Shown: positions 6,830-16,086, counted from the first letter of the stretch. The stretch: DNA of 26,953 bases from Candidatus Hydrogenedentota bacterium (GCA_035416745.1 DAOLNV010000078.1:1-26953), one strand, 5' to 3'. Notes: generated from the sequence alone by a model not told the origin. Program-made: numbers and translations.

Positions 6830-7753
6830 GTGGCAATTATTCTTATTGTCGAAGATGATCAACGGACGGCGGATTATCTCCGGGAACACCTTTCGGATGC
6901 CGGACACACCTGCGTAAGCGAGCCGGCCGGCGAGAGATCTCTTGAGGTGGCCAAGGAAAACCACTGTGACCTGCTCATTCTAGATATCATGCTTCCGGGC
7001 ACCTCAGGCTTCGAGGTCTGCCGGAGGTTTCGGCGCGATCCCGAGCTGTATATGATGCCGATTATCATGCTCACTGCTATGAAAGGCGATGAGGAGTTGC
7101 ACCACGGGCTTGCCCAAGGCGCGGACGATTACATTGTAAAACCGTTTGACATCAACAACCTTATTCATCGCATGGAAGCCTTGCTGCGGGTAAGTCAGGA
7201 CAGAGGCGGCGAAGATCCCCTCGTCAGTATGCCAGCGGCAGGCGCAACAAAGCGAGAAGTGCAGCGCCGCGTGAGCCTTCGCGAGAAATTCGCCATTGCC
7301 TATGCGGAGGTCCTTCACATCCGCGAGTTTGCGCGTCAGTACGGCGAGGACTGCCGTTCCAAAGCGATTCGTCATTTGGGCCGGGCCATTCAGCAAGCCG
7401 GACGCAATTTTCCGGGGGAAGCCTTCTTTTGCGGCCATATGGGCGGAGGGCATTTCGTATGCGTGTTGCCTCCGCCAAAGGCAAAAGCCTACTGTGACCT
7501 TGTGCAGCACGTGTGGGGTCAACATCTCGAACACTTCTACGAGAGTACCGGTCATAGCCAGGCGTATGCGTCCGCGATGCGTGGGGAGTCCAGCATTCCT
7601 CTTCTCGACGTGCTGATTTGCCTCACCGTTTGTGACCCCAAGGAGGTTGCTGCCCCCCATGAGCTTTTCGAGGTGCTCTCCCAGCTTCGAGCGAAAGCGT
7701 TTGCTGGCTGCAAAGGGGGGGTATACGTCGATCGCCGTGGCAAGACGGGCTGA
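6830..7753 (+). CDS. Response regulator with degenerate GGDEF-like output domain
   Basis: A 307-residue two-component response regulator. The receiver domain (1-120) has all conserved residues: acidic pair Glu8/Asp9-Asp10 (VEDD), phospho-acceptor Asp52 (LLILDIMLPG), Thr82 and Lys104 (KPF). The C-terminal part (about 150-280) follows a GGDEF-like layout, but the signature reads GGGHF (205-209) instead of GG[DE]EF. Diguanylate cyclase activity is therefore unlikely, and it may act as a ligand-binding or protein-interaction domain. The GTG at 6830 was chosen because GGGAG lies 8 nt upstream; the in-frame GTG at 6806 would add eight residues before the receiver. No sensor kinase is adjacent. It is divergent from the Clp-like/FHA unit, so control of that unit is possible but unproven. 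Confidence 0.85.
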   Translation: MAIILIVEDDQRTADYLREHLSDAGHTCVSEPAGERSLEVAKENHCDLLILDIMLPGTSGFEVCRRFRRDPELYMMPIIMLTAMKGDEELHHGLAQGADDYIVKPFDINNLIHRMEALLRVSQDRGGEDPLVSMPAAGATKREVQRRVSLREKFAIAYAEVLHIREFARQYGEDCRSKAIRHLGRAIQQAGRNFPGEAFFCGHMGGGHFVCVLPPPKAKAYCDLVQHVWGQHLEHFYESTGHSQAYASAMRGESSIPLLDVLICLTVCDPKEVAAPHELFEVLSQLRAKAFAGCKGGVYVDRRGKTG

Positions 7754-7802
7754 AATGGCCCGCTAAGATTGTCCGCGAAACGGCGCGTTTGCTTAAACCG
7801 CC
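7746..7802. terminator. Two hairpins between convergent genes, possible bidirectional terminator
   Basis: CGGGC (7746-7750) pairs with GCCCG (7758-7762) across the response regulator stop codon. A longer stem follows: GGCG-(bulged C)-GTTT (7782-7790), loop GCTT, AAACCGCC (7795-7802). The place, between the ends of two convergent genes, fits a shared terminator. No U-tract follows on either strand, so an intrinsic mechanism is not certain. Confidence 0.4.
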
Positions 7803-7838
7803 GGACATATCGATTCGGGTTTGGGGCCAGACCAAGAT

Positions 7839-9218
7839 CTAGAATTCCACGGGGATTGCCTCTTCTTGCACCGCGATGTTCGTGCAGCCTTCCGCTTCGA
7901 GTCCGGTCTTAAGAGCGGTGATCGCTTCGGTTTCGCCGTGCACCAGCAACACCTTCTCCGCCCGGTTGTTAAACCGTTTTCCGAAATCGATCAACTCGGT
8001 TCGGCCAGCATGCGCACTCAATGCGTTGAACACCTTCACATCGGCCAGAAGCCGGTGTCTGAGTCCGAAGATCTTTATCTCCGGCTGACGTTCGACGATT
8101 CGGCGCCCCAGCGTGTTCTTAGCCTGGAAACCTATGATGCAAATGGTGTTACGCTGATCCTCGACGTTGTTGCGCAGATGATGGAGAATGCGGCCAAATT
8201 CGCACATTCCAGATGCCGAAATGATGATGCATGGTTTCTTCAGCCCGTTGAGCCGTATTGAAGCTTGCACGTCTCGGATGTATTCGATGTGGCGAAGCTG
8301 GAACGGATCTCCCGACTCCTCCATCATGTTTCTTATCTCATCATCGAAGGAATCGGTGTGTAGCCGGAACACTTCCGTCACGTTGACCGTCAGGGGGCTG
8401 TCCACAAAAACCGGCATCTCAGGGATGCGGTTGGCCATCTCGAGGCGCTTCAATGCGTACACGAATTCCTGCGCTCGTTCCAGCGCGAAGGTCGGTACGA
8501 TGAGTTTTCCTCCCCGGTCATGCGTGCGGTTGATGGTCTCGGCGAGATCGGCGTCAAGTGTCTCGATGGGTTTGTGGTCGCGGTTGCCGTAGGTGCTTTC
8601 CATAATGACGACATCGGCATCATCCGGTTCCCAGGGATCCTTGAGAATGGGCATGTTCTTCCGCCCGATGTCTCCCGAGTAAATGAATCTCCGCTGCTTG
8701 CCGTTCTCCTGGAATTGGACCAGCAACATGGACGACCCTAGAACATGGCCGGCATCCTTGAAGGTTACGGACACACCCGGGGCAACCTCCAAACTGATAT
8801 CGTAGGGGATGCTGATAAACCGGCGCATGATCTCACGGACGTCCACGTCCGTATAGAGCGGGGGAATGAAACTCTGGTGCTTTTTCGACAGCCATTGGGC
8901 ATCCTTTTCCTGGATGTGGGCGCTGTCAAGCAACATGATGGCGCATAGGTCACGCGTTGCCGGCGTGGTGAAGACCCGCCCCCGGTAACCGTAACGCGCC
9001 AGCATGGGCAAAACGCCGCTGTGGTCGATATGCGCATGGCTCAGCACCACAGCGTCCAGTTCGTTCGGATTGAACGGTAATCGCCGATTGCGGTCCGCGG
9101 ACTCCGTCCGGCTCCCTTGGAACATGCCGCAGTCAAAGAGAATCTTATGTCCGTTCACTTCCAGGAGATGTTTGCTGCCAGTAACATTGGAGGCCGCCCC
9201 ATAGGAGGTTATGCGCAT
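7839..9218 (-). CDS. Beta-CASP metallo-beta-lactamase-fold RNA-processing nuclease
   Basis: A 459-residue cytoplasmic protein of the beta-CASP group (CPSF-73/RNase J relatives; often annotated 'MBL fold metallo-hydrolase, RNA specificity domain'). Visible motifs are HAHIDH (61-66), His158 (GHVLGS), Asp183 (SGDIG), the beta-CASP motif ESTYGNR (207-213), SASGMCEFGRILHH, and the closing LSAHAGRTELIDF with its metal-binding His. Length and motif order are complete, so the enzyme should be active. The expected role is zinc-dependent endo- or exonucleolytic RNA processing or decay; the RNA targets are unknown. The ATG at 9216-9218 has AGGG about 11 nt upstream. It is convergent with the response regulator and has its own upstream region. 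Confidence 0.92.
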   Translation of the reverse strand: MRITSYGAASNVTGSKHLLEVNGHKILFDCGMFQGSRTESADRNRRLPFNPNELDAVVLSHAHIDHSGVLPMLARYGYRGRVFTTPATRDLCAIMLLDSAHIQEKDAQWLSKKHQSFIPPLYTDVDVREIMRRFISIPYDISLEVAPGVSVTFKDAGHVLGSSMLLVQFQENGKQRRFIYSGDIGRKNMPILKDPWEPDDADVVIMESTYGNRDHKPIETLDADLAETINRTHDRGGKLIVPTFALERAQEFVYALKRLEMANRIPEMPVFVDSPLTVNVTEVFRLHTDSFDDEIRNMMEESGDPFQLRHIEYIRDVQASIRLNGLKKPCIIISASGMCEFGRILHHLRNNVEDQRNTICIIGFQAKNTLGRRIVERQPEIKIFGLRHRLLADVKVFNALSAHAGRTELIDFGKRFNNRAEKVLLVHGETEAITALKTGLEAEGCTNIAVQEEAIPVEF

Positions 9219-9643
9219 GCTGATGAATTCCCTTTCATATCACGTTATGGCGTCTCAGAACACCCCTTTCACGGTATTGGGGCGCCGAACGTGGGAGTTG
9301 GGTTCAGTGCCATTGCCATCGCAGGCACTTCTTGACCTTCTTTAGCCAGACCGGAGGGTTGGGCATTCTTCATTTCTGCCACGTACGCTGCGTGCGGTAA
9401 GCCTGACACAAACCATCGGGCCGGAGATTGACATTCGACAACGGCACGAACTACACCAAGTATATACACGAAAGGGCGTGGGAGTAAAAGCTTGGAGCCG
9501 GCCCCACATTCTTGCGGACGTGCTACCGGAGCGCATCTGGCCACCCCGGCTGCGATACCTGCCGTTCTCGACTGTTTGCTTGTCTCCAGGACCGTTGGTC
9601 CTTTAAGGTGTGGACATTTGAAACATGCAAAGGGAGAAAGCCC
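9219..9643. other. 425-bp divergent intergenic region
   Basis: This region must hold the promoters of the beta-CASP gene (-) and the TIM-barrel gene (+). On the plus side TTGACA (9426-9431) is a good -35 box, but the nearest AT-rich -10 (TATATA, about 9459) is 27 nt away, too far. On the minus strand an ATG frame of 34 codons (9269-9373) starts MKNAQPSGLAKEG and ends FGAPIP; it has no ribosome site and I do not call it a gene. A 6-bp hairpin AGGACC-GTT-GGTCCT (9588-9602) followed by TTT lies 42 nt before the plus-strand start codon and could act as a leader attenuator or an RNA stability element. Confidence 0.4.
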
Positions 9644-11461
9644 ATGCATCGAATTGCCTGGCTTATTCTTTTCGCAGGGATTGTGGGAATGCCCTGCGCG
9701 GCCGCGGAATCCGGACACGAACGCGCTTTGGCGCGCCAGGACGATCTGCGCCTGGGCGTGTACCTGACCGCGGGCGCCGTAGACGGCGTTTTCGAGGCTC
9801 GAAGCGCTTCGGTCGAGTTGCTTCGCGAATACGGTTTCACGCGCGTAATCCTCGAAGTCTACCGGAGCGGACACGTGGTGCCGCCGGAACATCTCGCGGG
9901 CGTGCTGGACTATTTCCGCGACAACGGGTTTGACGTGGCCGGCGGTATCGCAACAACGCCGGGCGGCGGCGTTGGCGTTCCTCAGGAAGGACCGCTGAGT
10001 TGGTACAACTGGCAGAATCGCAAGACCCGGGATGACCTCGAGAGAATCATGCGCTCAGCCGCCCCGCTCTTTGATGTGTTCGTTATCGACGATTTTCTGT
10101 GCACGGACGACCTGAGTCAAGAATCCATAGCTGCCAAAGGGGAGCTGCCCTGGGACAAATACCGGTGCGATTTAATGGCCGCGGTCGCGCAGGAGGTTTT
10201 CATCGCTCCGGCGAAACAAGAGAACCCGGACCTCACGATCATCGTGAAGTTCCCCCAATGGTATGACCGGTTTCAGCTCCATGGATATGCTGTGGACCGG
10301 CACGCCGCCCAGTTCGACCGAGTGTGGGTGGGGACGGAAACCCGCGGAGCCCGGACGCAACGGTACGGTTTCGTGCAGCCCTACGAAGGTTTCGTCAACT
10401 ACCGGTGGCTCGCAAGCATCGCGCCGGAAAAGACCGAATGCGCGTGGTTTGATCACGGCGACTGCGATGCACTGGACTTTGTCGACCAAGCCTACCAATC
10501 CGTGCTTGCCGGGGCGCGCAATATCTGTGTGTTCGATTATTCCGATGTCGTGGGCGGCCATCCCGGGTGCGCGCTTCTCGCTCAACAATTCGAGCAATTG
10601 GCGGATCTTGCCGCGGCCGTTCGGCTCGACCCTGTTTGGGGCATACCAGCGTACAAGCCGGCCGGCAGCGATGCCGGCGGTGACCTGTATTTGATGGACT
10701 TTGTAGGCATGTTGGGCGTGCCGCTTGTGCCGACGGCGGCGTTTCCCGGCCGAGCCCGGTCGCTCTTTTTGCCCGCACAGGCCGCTGCTGATCCGGAAAT
10801 CCTGGGAAAACTGCAAACGCACCTTGCGAGCGGCGGACGGGCCATCCTTACCGCGGGCTTCCTATCGCGTGTGCCTGATGCAGCAGACGCCGCGGGGGTC
10901 AAGCCGATCGTCCTCGAGCCGCTCAAAGCCTCCGCCGTCTTACTGGACGGGGAGTCGGCGCCGGTAAGGCACGGTCTCGACCTCGCCGGCCGGCTCGATG
11001 CCACGCAGGCAGAAGTCCTCCTCGAAGCGATCTGCAGCGACAGCGCCGTCCCTTTTCTTACGCGTCACCGTGCGCAGGGAGGCGAGGTTGCGGTGCTCAA
11101 TTGTCACACGTTTTCGCAGGCGGATTTTGACGCTGTGGGCGAGGTGCTGCTTGCGCCTCGCCAGCTGGGACTGCTCGAATTGCCTGAGACTGCCGCGAAC
11201 CGGCTGCGCGCCGCGTTCATGGAGCCTTTAGACCTGGCAATGGAAGCGCACACGCGGGTCACTCTGCAACCTTTTGGCGAGCGGTCTCTATTTGTCCAGA
11301 ATTACAACGAGGAACCTGTGAGTATATTGCTGCGGCCCGTGCTGCAAGAAAGCGGCATCATGTACCGCGACCGATTCACAGGGGAAATGGTGCCGTTGAC
11401 CGATGGTTGCCTCCATTTTGAGGTCGGGAGCCGCGCACGCCGTTGGCTCGAAGCCCGGTAA
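9644..11461 (+). CDS. Secreted TIM-barrel protein with GATase-like domain, putative glycoside hydrolase
   Basis: A 605-residue exported protein. The signal peptide MHRIAWLILFAGIVGMPCAA is cleaved near residue 21. An alpha/beta barrel-like region (about 36-340) starts LRLGVYLTAGAVDGVF. It carries the strand VFVIDDF (146-151), where clan-A glycosidases often have catalytic acidic residues, and several exposed aromatic segments (SWYNW, FPQWYDRF). A GATase/trimerisation-like Rossmann domain follows (about 345-425; RSLFLPAQ, GGRAILTAGFLSR), as in GH42-type enzymes. It ends with a beta-rich C-terminal domain. I cannot assign a GH family. The ATG at 9644 is preferred over upstream codons because GGGAGAA lies 7-8 nt upstream and a signal peptide starts there. 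It is monocistronic and convergent with the sulfatase-fold gene. Confidence 0.8.
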   Translation: MHRIAWLILFAGIVGMPCAAAESGHERALARQDDLRLGVYLTAGAVDGVFEARSASVELLREYGFTRVILEVYRSGHVVPPEHLAGVLDYFRDNGFDVAGGIATTPGGGVGVPQEGPLSWYNWQNRKTRDDLERIMRSAAPLFDVFVIDDFLCTDDLSQESIAAKGELPWDKYRCDLMAAVAQEVFIAPAKQENPDLTIIVKFPQWYDRFQLHGYAVDRHAAQFDRVWVGTETRGARTQRYGFVQPYEGFVNYRWLASIAPEKTECAWFDHGDCDALDFVDQAYQSVLAGARNICVFDYSDVVGGHPGCALLAQQFEQLADLAAAVRLDPVWGIPAYKPAGSDAGGDLYLMDFVGMLGVPLVPTAAFPGRARSLFLPAQAAADPEILGKLQTHLASGGRAILTAGFLSRVPDAADAAGVKPIVLEPLKASAVLLDGESAPVRHGLDLAGRLDATQAEVLLEAICSDSAVPFLTRHRAQGGEVAVLNCHTFSQADFDAVGEVLLAPRQLGLLELPETAANRLRAAFMEPLDLAMEAHTRVTLQPFGERSLFVQNYNEEPVSILLRPVLQESGIMYRDRFTGEMVPLTDGCLHFEVGSRARRWLEAR

Positions 11462-11552
11462 GCCAAGTCCGTGGCCCTAATCCATCTGCTGTCCGGCGCG
11501 GCGCCGTGCTCCTCTCGCGCAACCTTGGGGCTGGCGGCTGGAGCCGGAGGGC

Positions 11553-13076
11553 TCAGAAGTATCCCATGTTATGGAGCAGCTCCATTTCCGCGGGAGATAA
11601 TGCAGGCACTTCCTGACGGCGGGGCGTCTCAATGCCGCGCTTTCGACAGTAGGCCTCGCGTTCCGCGAGGATGGCCTTCAGACGGTCTCGAACGGCAGGT
11701 TTCTCCATTACGATGTTGCGTGTTTCTTGCGGGTCGTTCTCGAGGTCGTACAGTTGTTCGTTGACCGGCGGCCGCCAGATCGGGGTCATGGGTATTGTTC
11801 CCGCCTGAAGCCCCAATTGGACCTCCTCGAGCCGCCGAACCTCGCCAGGGCGTTCCTCCGGCGTGAACCACTTGAGGGCGGCAAGGTACTTCCATTCGTC
11901 AGCGATGACGCAACGCATCATTCCACGTTCCTGAAGCAGCAACTCGGCGATGTGCGGGTGCTTGGGAGGCACGAATCGAAGCCCCGTGTCAGCAGGCTGG
12001 AAAAGCGGATCCCCGTCCAGCGAGGAACCCTCCGCCGACAGGCCGAACAAGCGCGTCAGCGTGGGATAATAGTCGACAATCGAAACAGGAGTTGCCACGC
12101 GTGCTTTGGGCGCCTTGCCCGGAGCCCAAAAGATGAGAGGAACGCGCAGCACCTCCTCGTACAGGGTCCATCCGTGCTCCACCCAGTCATGATCAAGGAA
12201 TTCTTCGCCATGGTCCGACGAAATGACCACCAGGGTGTTGTCGAGCATGCCGTACGCGTTCAGCGCGTGAAAGAGCATTTCGATAGACCGGTCCGAGTCG
12301 GCGATTTCAGCGTCGTATGAGATGACAACATCTTCGAAGCGCGGATCGCCCGGCCCGAATCCCTCCGCCCTGAGCTGGTTCAGGTCCGCGCGGACATCCT
12401 CGAAAATGTGCAGTGGCTCAGGGTAGAGCGTCTTGGCGAATCGCAGGTACAAGTCGTCGGGAGGCTCGTAGGGTCCATGCGGATCGAAATAATGCAGGTA
12501 CATGAAGAAAGGTTTCCCGCGGACCTTCTTTGCCTGCTCCATGGCAATTGCGGACAGCTTAGGACCTTCCGCGCTCTCCAGCCAACGCAAGGGCAGGTGA
12601 TGGACGGTGTTGAACCCCTTGGTGAGCCCGGCAAGCACAACGCTGCTGCTTAAAAAGAGTGTTTCGTAGCCCTTTGCCGCGAAACGTTCGGCCAGCGTTG
12701 GCACTTCCGGCGGAAGCTGGGCAAACCACCCGAAAGCGCCGCTCGATGAGGGCAGCATGCCCGAGAAAAGAACAGACACGGATTCGCGGGTGAAGGTGCT
12801 GTTGGCTCGCGCTTGTTCGAAAAGCAGTCCCTCATTGGCGAGCGAATCGATAAAGGGGGAAGTGTTTCGCCGATACCCGTAGCAACTCATATGGTCGGCC
12901 CGCAACGCGTCGATGGTGATGAAAATGAGATTACAACCTTCGAATGTCTGGGGCAGGGCAATGTCAGGGGGCTGTCCCCACGCCGGACATACGCCGGTGA
13001 GCATGCAGAACAAGAACACGCTGAGGCGGGCGTTCAGCAGGCGTCTTGTCTGTGTGTACCGGTCAGCAACAAGCAT
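11553..13076 (-). CDS. Sulfatase-fold (alkaline phosphatase superfamily) exported enzyme with Thr nucleophile position
   Basis: A 507-residue exported protein. A signal or anchor segment (about 17-33, RLSVFLFCMLTGVCPAWG) precedes a sulfatase domain. Metal-site motifs are present: FITIDALRADHMSCYGY (52-68) and the later SSDHGEEFLDHDWVEHG. The C-terminal half has the usual LYDLENDPQETRNI element. At the place of the formylglycine motif C/S-x-P-x-R the protein has FTRES, so Thr96 aligns with the catalytic Cys. It cannot carry formylglycine there. A phospho-transferase-like Thr, as in LtaS or EptA relatives, is a reasonable alternative. The ATG at 13074-13076 has AGGAGA 6 nt upstream; other starts at 13097 or 13136 lack such a site. 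It follows the O-antigen-ligase gene by 22 bp. Confidence 0.85.
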   Translation of the reverse strand: MLVADRYTQTRRLLNARLSVFLFCMLTGVCPAWGQPPDIALPQTFEGCNLIFITIDALRADHMSCYGYRRNTSPFIDSLANEGLLFEQARANSTFTRESVSVLFSGMLPSSSGAFGWFAQLPPEVPTLAERFAAKGYETLFLSSSVVLAGLTKGFNTVHHLPLRWLESAEGPKLSAIAMEQAKKVRGKPFFMYLHYFDPHGPYEPPDDLYLRFAKTLYPEPLHIFEDVRADLNQLRAEGFGPGDPRFEDVVISYDAEIADSDRSIEMLFHALNAYGMLDNTLVVISSDHGEEFLDHDWVEHGWTLYEEVLRVPLIFWAPGKAPKARVATPVSIVDYYPTLTRLFGLSAEGSSLDGDPLFQPADTGLRFVPPKHPHIAELLLQERGMMRCVIADEWKYLAALKWFTPEERPGEVRRLEEVQLGLQAGTIPMTPIWRPPVNEQLYDLENDPQETRNIVMEKPAVRDRLKAILAEREAYCRKRGIETPRRQEVPALSPAEMELLHNMGYF

Positions 13077-13098
13077 CAAACGTCTCCTGCGTGCCATC

Positions 13099-16086
13099 TC
13101 ATTGAAGGGCGCGCATCTCCTTAGTGATGGTCTCACGGGCGTCTTGTCCTACGCCAGGCATATCGAGAATTATTGCATATTCTTTGCGGGCCTCGGTATT
13201 CCGGCCCAGTTTTGCCAGAGTCCTGGCGAATTCCAGCCGCGTCTCGGGGTTGTCTGGCTCCAATGCGAGGGCCTTCTGAAGCATCTCGAAGGCATCTTCT
13301 TTCTTGTTTTGCCGGGCCAGAACGCGGGCCGCTTCTCTCGCCGCCAGGGCCGCTTGCGGGGGCGGAAGCTCCCGGACAGCCGCTTGCAGAACCGTGCCAG
13401 CGAGCGAGAGCAGGTCCATCTTGTCAAGCATCGTGCCGATGTTGAGCAGTGCAATGCCGCGGTCTGTCGATGCAATATCTTGCTTCTGGGATTCCACAAG
13501 CAACACTTCGGCGGGCCACCCGAACTGGTTTCGGGCCTCTTGTGGAGCGAGGCCGCTCTCGACCGCGTTTTGCAGTGCACGTGCCAATTCCCCGGTGGCC
13601 TCCGGCAGTTTCCGGCTTCCTCCCTCCCAGACGGCGACAACAGCCTCTACCTGGGGCAAGGGCTTCTTTCCTGCTTTGATGGCGTTGTGGCAGGCTTGGG
13701 TTACAGCGGTTTGAAACGCTTTCGGGCGATTGCTCTTCTTGGAAAACTGGGCAAACGCGCTCCACGTGTCCGAAAGGTCCGGCGCTGCCTTGGCCGCAGT
13801 CACGTAGGCCTTTTCCGCCTTCTCCTCATCTTTGAAAATGCCGTACTCAGCAGCTGCAAGGTACAGGGCAGCTTTCGCGGTGATCTCCGTCTCCTCAGGC
13901 GCCGTTGCGCGCAGCCGCTCGAGATACTGTCCCAAGAGTTCCCGCAGGAAATCATAGCGGTTGTACTGCGAACCAAAACGGTACAGCGCGGGCAGAATGT
14001 CTCTATTCGCCGGCTCTGCTGCTATGGCCTCGCGAAAATCGTCTTCGACGGCGTCGAGTTCCTGCGTGCCCGCGTGGGCTTGCGCCAGCATAAGGTGGAG
14101 AGCACTCTTGTTCTCGGAGCCCAATTCCAGAGCACGCCTCAGATGATGGATAGCAATATGCCACTGTTCCACGATCTCCTGTGCACCGGCCTCGGCGTTC
14201 TCTCCAGCGGTACGCATCTCAGCGGCGCGAAGGCATGCGATACGGCCCAGGATGTCGTGGGCTTCCGGCAACAAAGGGCACAGTTCTTCCGCCTCGGCGG
14301 CGGCGCTGCGCGCGTCTTCCAGGTATTTGCCGCGGGTATCGCGGTTGAATTCCGATTCCGCGTGACCCAGGCTGAAATTCGTCTCCGCTATGCCCAATAA
14401 GCTGAGCACATACGTGGGGTTCCTCTCGGCCGAGCGCCTGAAATGCTCCGCCGCCTTATTGCGCATGGCATACCCCCCTTCCGGGTGCTTCTCGGACTCG
14501 AGACGTTGAGCGATGCGCAAAGCGCACTTTGCCCGTTCAAACGGCGCGAGCCATTGCCACGGGCACAGCTCTTCCGCACGCTCGAAATGCCCGTTGGCCG
14601 TGTTGAAGGCATTGCCCAAAAACGCGCCCCGGCCGAGCTGCAGCTGTTTTTCAGCAAGAAACACCCGTGTTTCGTATATCGCAAAAACCAGTGCGGAAAC
14701 GCAAAGCGCAAGTCGAATCCCAAGGGCCGCTCGCGACCTCGCGGGGACAGGAGGGCTCGTGGAGGCGTTCAAGTGCAGCCCATCGAGGGTCCCAGCCGCA
14801 AGGAAGATGAGCAGCGCAGAAACCGGAACGCGGGAGTTGAATCCAAGGGCGCCGTCGACCAGAAATGCGCAGAAGAGCGCCGCGAGCGCCCAGCCTAAAC
14901 GCCGGCGGACCGGGCTCCCGGCGGTGAAGGCCAGCATAAGGCCCTGGCCAATGCCTGTAACCAGAAAGAGAAGGTACAGAACAGCGCCGGGGAATCCGGC
15001 ATCCACCCCGGCTTCCAGAATGTCGTTGTGCACGTGCTGGTTCATCTTGCGGACCATGGCGAACCATTCCTGTTCCTCGATGGTCCAGAAGAATGGGTTC
15101 TCGATTTCGTAGTTGCCAGGGCCGAAGCCGAGCAGAGGATTCGCCAGCATCATGCGGGCAGCTCCATCGTACCCGTGATAGCGCAACAGGAGTTGACGTT
15201 CGACAGGCAAAGCAATGCCTGTTCGTGCTTTGAAGACGCCCATGGCGGCCAATGCGATAACGGGCACGATGAGGGCTGTAATGATCAGTGACACGATGAC
15301 CGCGCGGCGAGGGGGGTGTATGCGTGTACGAACGGCATTGGCAACAACCAGCAGCGCCACGGCCATGCCAAGGCCCACAAGGCCGCCGCGCTGGCCTGTA
15401 AAGTACATATGGACCAGGAAGAGGATGGCGAACGCGACGGCCCATCGCGTTCTGCGGCGCGTGGCGAGAAAGACCGCCATAACGATGCACAGAATCATTG
15501 TGTGAGCCGCGTAATTGGGGTTGCCGAAAGTTCCCGGAAGCTCGCGGTAAAGGGGCGACTCTTTGCTCTCCCACGGGAACGGGTCCAGCCCAAAATACTG
15601 AGCGACCGCATAAAGTGTAGATATGCCGACACCAATGCATGCAACCAGCATCAGCCCGGAAATATGCCGGGGTTTGCGGTATACCTCCGCGGCGATGGCA
15701 TAGACAATGAAAAGCGACGCGAATCGCCGCCACGTCACCATCGCATTGGGTACATAATCCGAAGCAAGGGCCGCCAACAGATTCACGCCAATAAATGCAA
15801 TCAGGATGAGGGGGAGAACGCGTGGCATCCGCCATGGAACATCCTGGAGCGTCCCCAGAACAAGCAGAAGGGTTGCCGCAATCGCCGCGCCCCACGCGAT
15901 CAGGAGATACTTGATGGGCGCGGTCGCATCCCGCGTATAGGGGTATAACGCGAGAATCACCACCAAGAGCAGAACCGCGAAGAAGGCCCGAAGAACGGCC
16001 TCGACGCGCGGCATGGAACGCGGCGCGCGCGCCGGAGCAGGGGCGGGAGGGGAGGCCGTCTTCTTCGTGCGCGTACCCTTACCCAT
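13099..16086 (-). CDS. O-antigen ligase/polymerase-family membrane protein with long TPR tail
   Basis: A 995-residue protein. After a Pro/Ala-rich cytoplasmic start, roughly ten to twelve membrane helices (about 30-490) form a WaaL/Wzy/PglL-type glycan ligase. Family hallmarks are GTFGNPNYAAH (185-195), the TGQRGGLVGLG loop (230-240), and the large periplasmic loop with PLLGFGPGNYEIENPF and MNQHVHNDILEAG, which carries the conserved HND (353-355). The rest (about 500-995) is a TPR-rich helical region (ALALEPDNPETRLEFARTLAKLGR near the end shows the repeat). Such enzymes transfer lipid-linked glycans to lipid A-core, proteins or other acceptors. The start at 16084-16086 overlaps the preceding gene (ATGGGTAA) by 8 bp. 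A longer frame to 16245 exists but would run deep into that gene. Confidence 0.88.
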   Translation of the reverse strand: MGKGTRTKKTASPPAPAPARAPRSMPRVEAVLRAFFAVLLLVVILALYPYTRDATAPIKYLLIAWGAAIAATLLLVLGTLQDVPWRMPRVLPLILIAFIGVNLLAALASDYVPNAMVTWRRFASLFIVYAIAAEVYRKPRHISGLMLVACIGVGISTLYAVAQYFGLDPFPWESKESPLYRELPGTFGNPNYAAHTMILCIVMAVFLATRRRTRWAVAFAILFLVHMYFTGQRGGLVGLGMAVALLVVANAVRTRIHPPRRAVIVSLIITALIVPVIALAAMGVFKARTGIALPVERQLLLRYHGYDGAARMMLANPLLGFGPGNYEIENPFFWTIEEQEWFAMVRKMNQHVHNDILEAGVDAGFPGAVLYLLFLVTGIGQGLMLAFTAGSPVRRRLGWALAALFCAFLVDGALGFNSRVPVSALLIFLAAGTLDGLHLNASTSPPVPARSRAALGIRLALCVSALVFAIYETRVFLAEKQLQLGRGAFLGNAFNTANGHFERAEELCPWQWLAPFERAKCALRIAQRLESEKHPEGGYAMRNKAAEHFRRSAERNPTYVLSLLGIAETNFSLGHAESEFNRDTRGKYLEDARSAAAEAEELCPLLPEAHDILGRIACLRAAEMRTAGENAEAGAQEIVEQWHIAIHHLRRALELGSENKSALHLMLAQAHAGTQELDAVEDDFREAIAAEPANRDILPALYRFGSQYNRYDFLRELLGQYLERLRATAPEETEITAKAALYLAAAEYGIFKDEEKAEKAYVTAAKAAPDLSDTWSAFAQFSKKSNRPKAFQTAVTQACHNAIKAGKKPLPQVEAVVAVWEGGSRKLPEATGELARALQNAVESGLAPQEARNQFGWPAEVLLVESQKQDIASTDRGIALLNIGTMLDKMDLLSLAGTVLQAAVRELPPPQAALAAREAARVLARQNKKEDAFEMLQKALALEPDNPETRLEFARTLAKLGRNTEARKEYAIILDMPGVGQDARETITKEMRALQ

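Noticed and set aside
9269..9892. Minus-strand frame of 207 codons overlapping the 5' end of the TIM-barrel gene
   Set aside because: It overlaps the signal peptide region of a better supported gene, has no ribosome site and no family.
12913..14400. Long plus-strand open frame (495 codons) opposite the sulfatase-fold and ligase genes
   Set aside because: It lies antisense to two genes with clear family motifs, has no ribosome site or recognisable domain, and arises from GC-rich codon bias.
14651..15895. Minus-strand frame of 414 codons inside the O-antigen-ligase gene
   Set aside because: It is a shifted frame of the ligase membrane region; its translation is rich in Arg, Cys and Pro and shows no domain.
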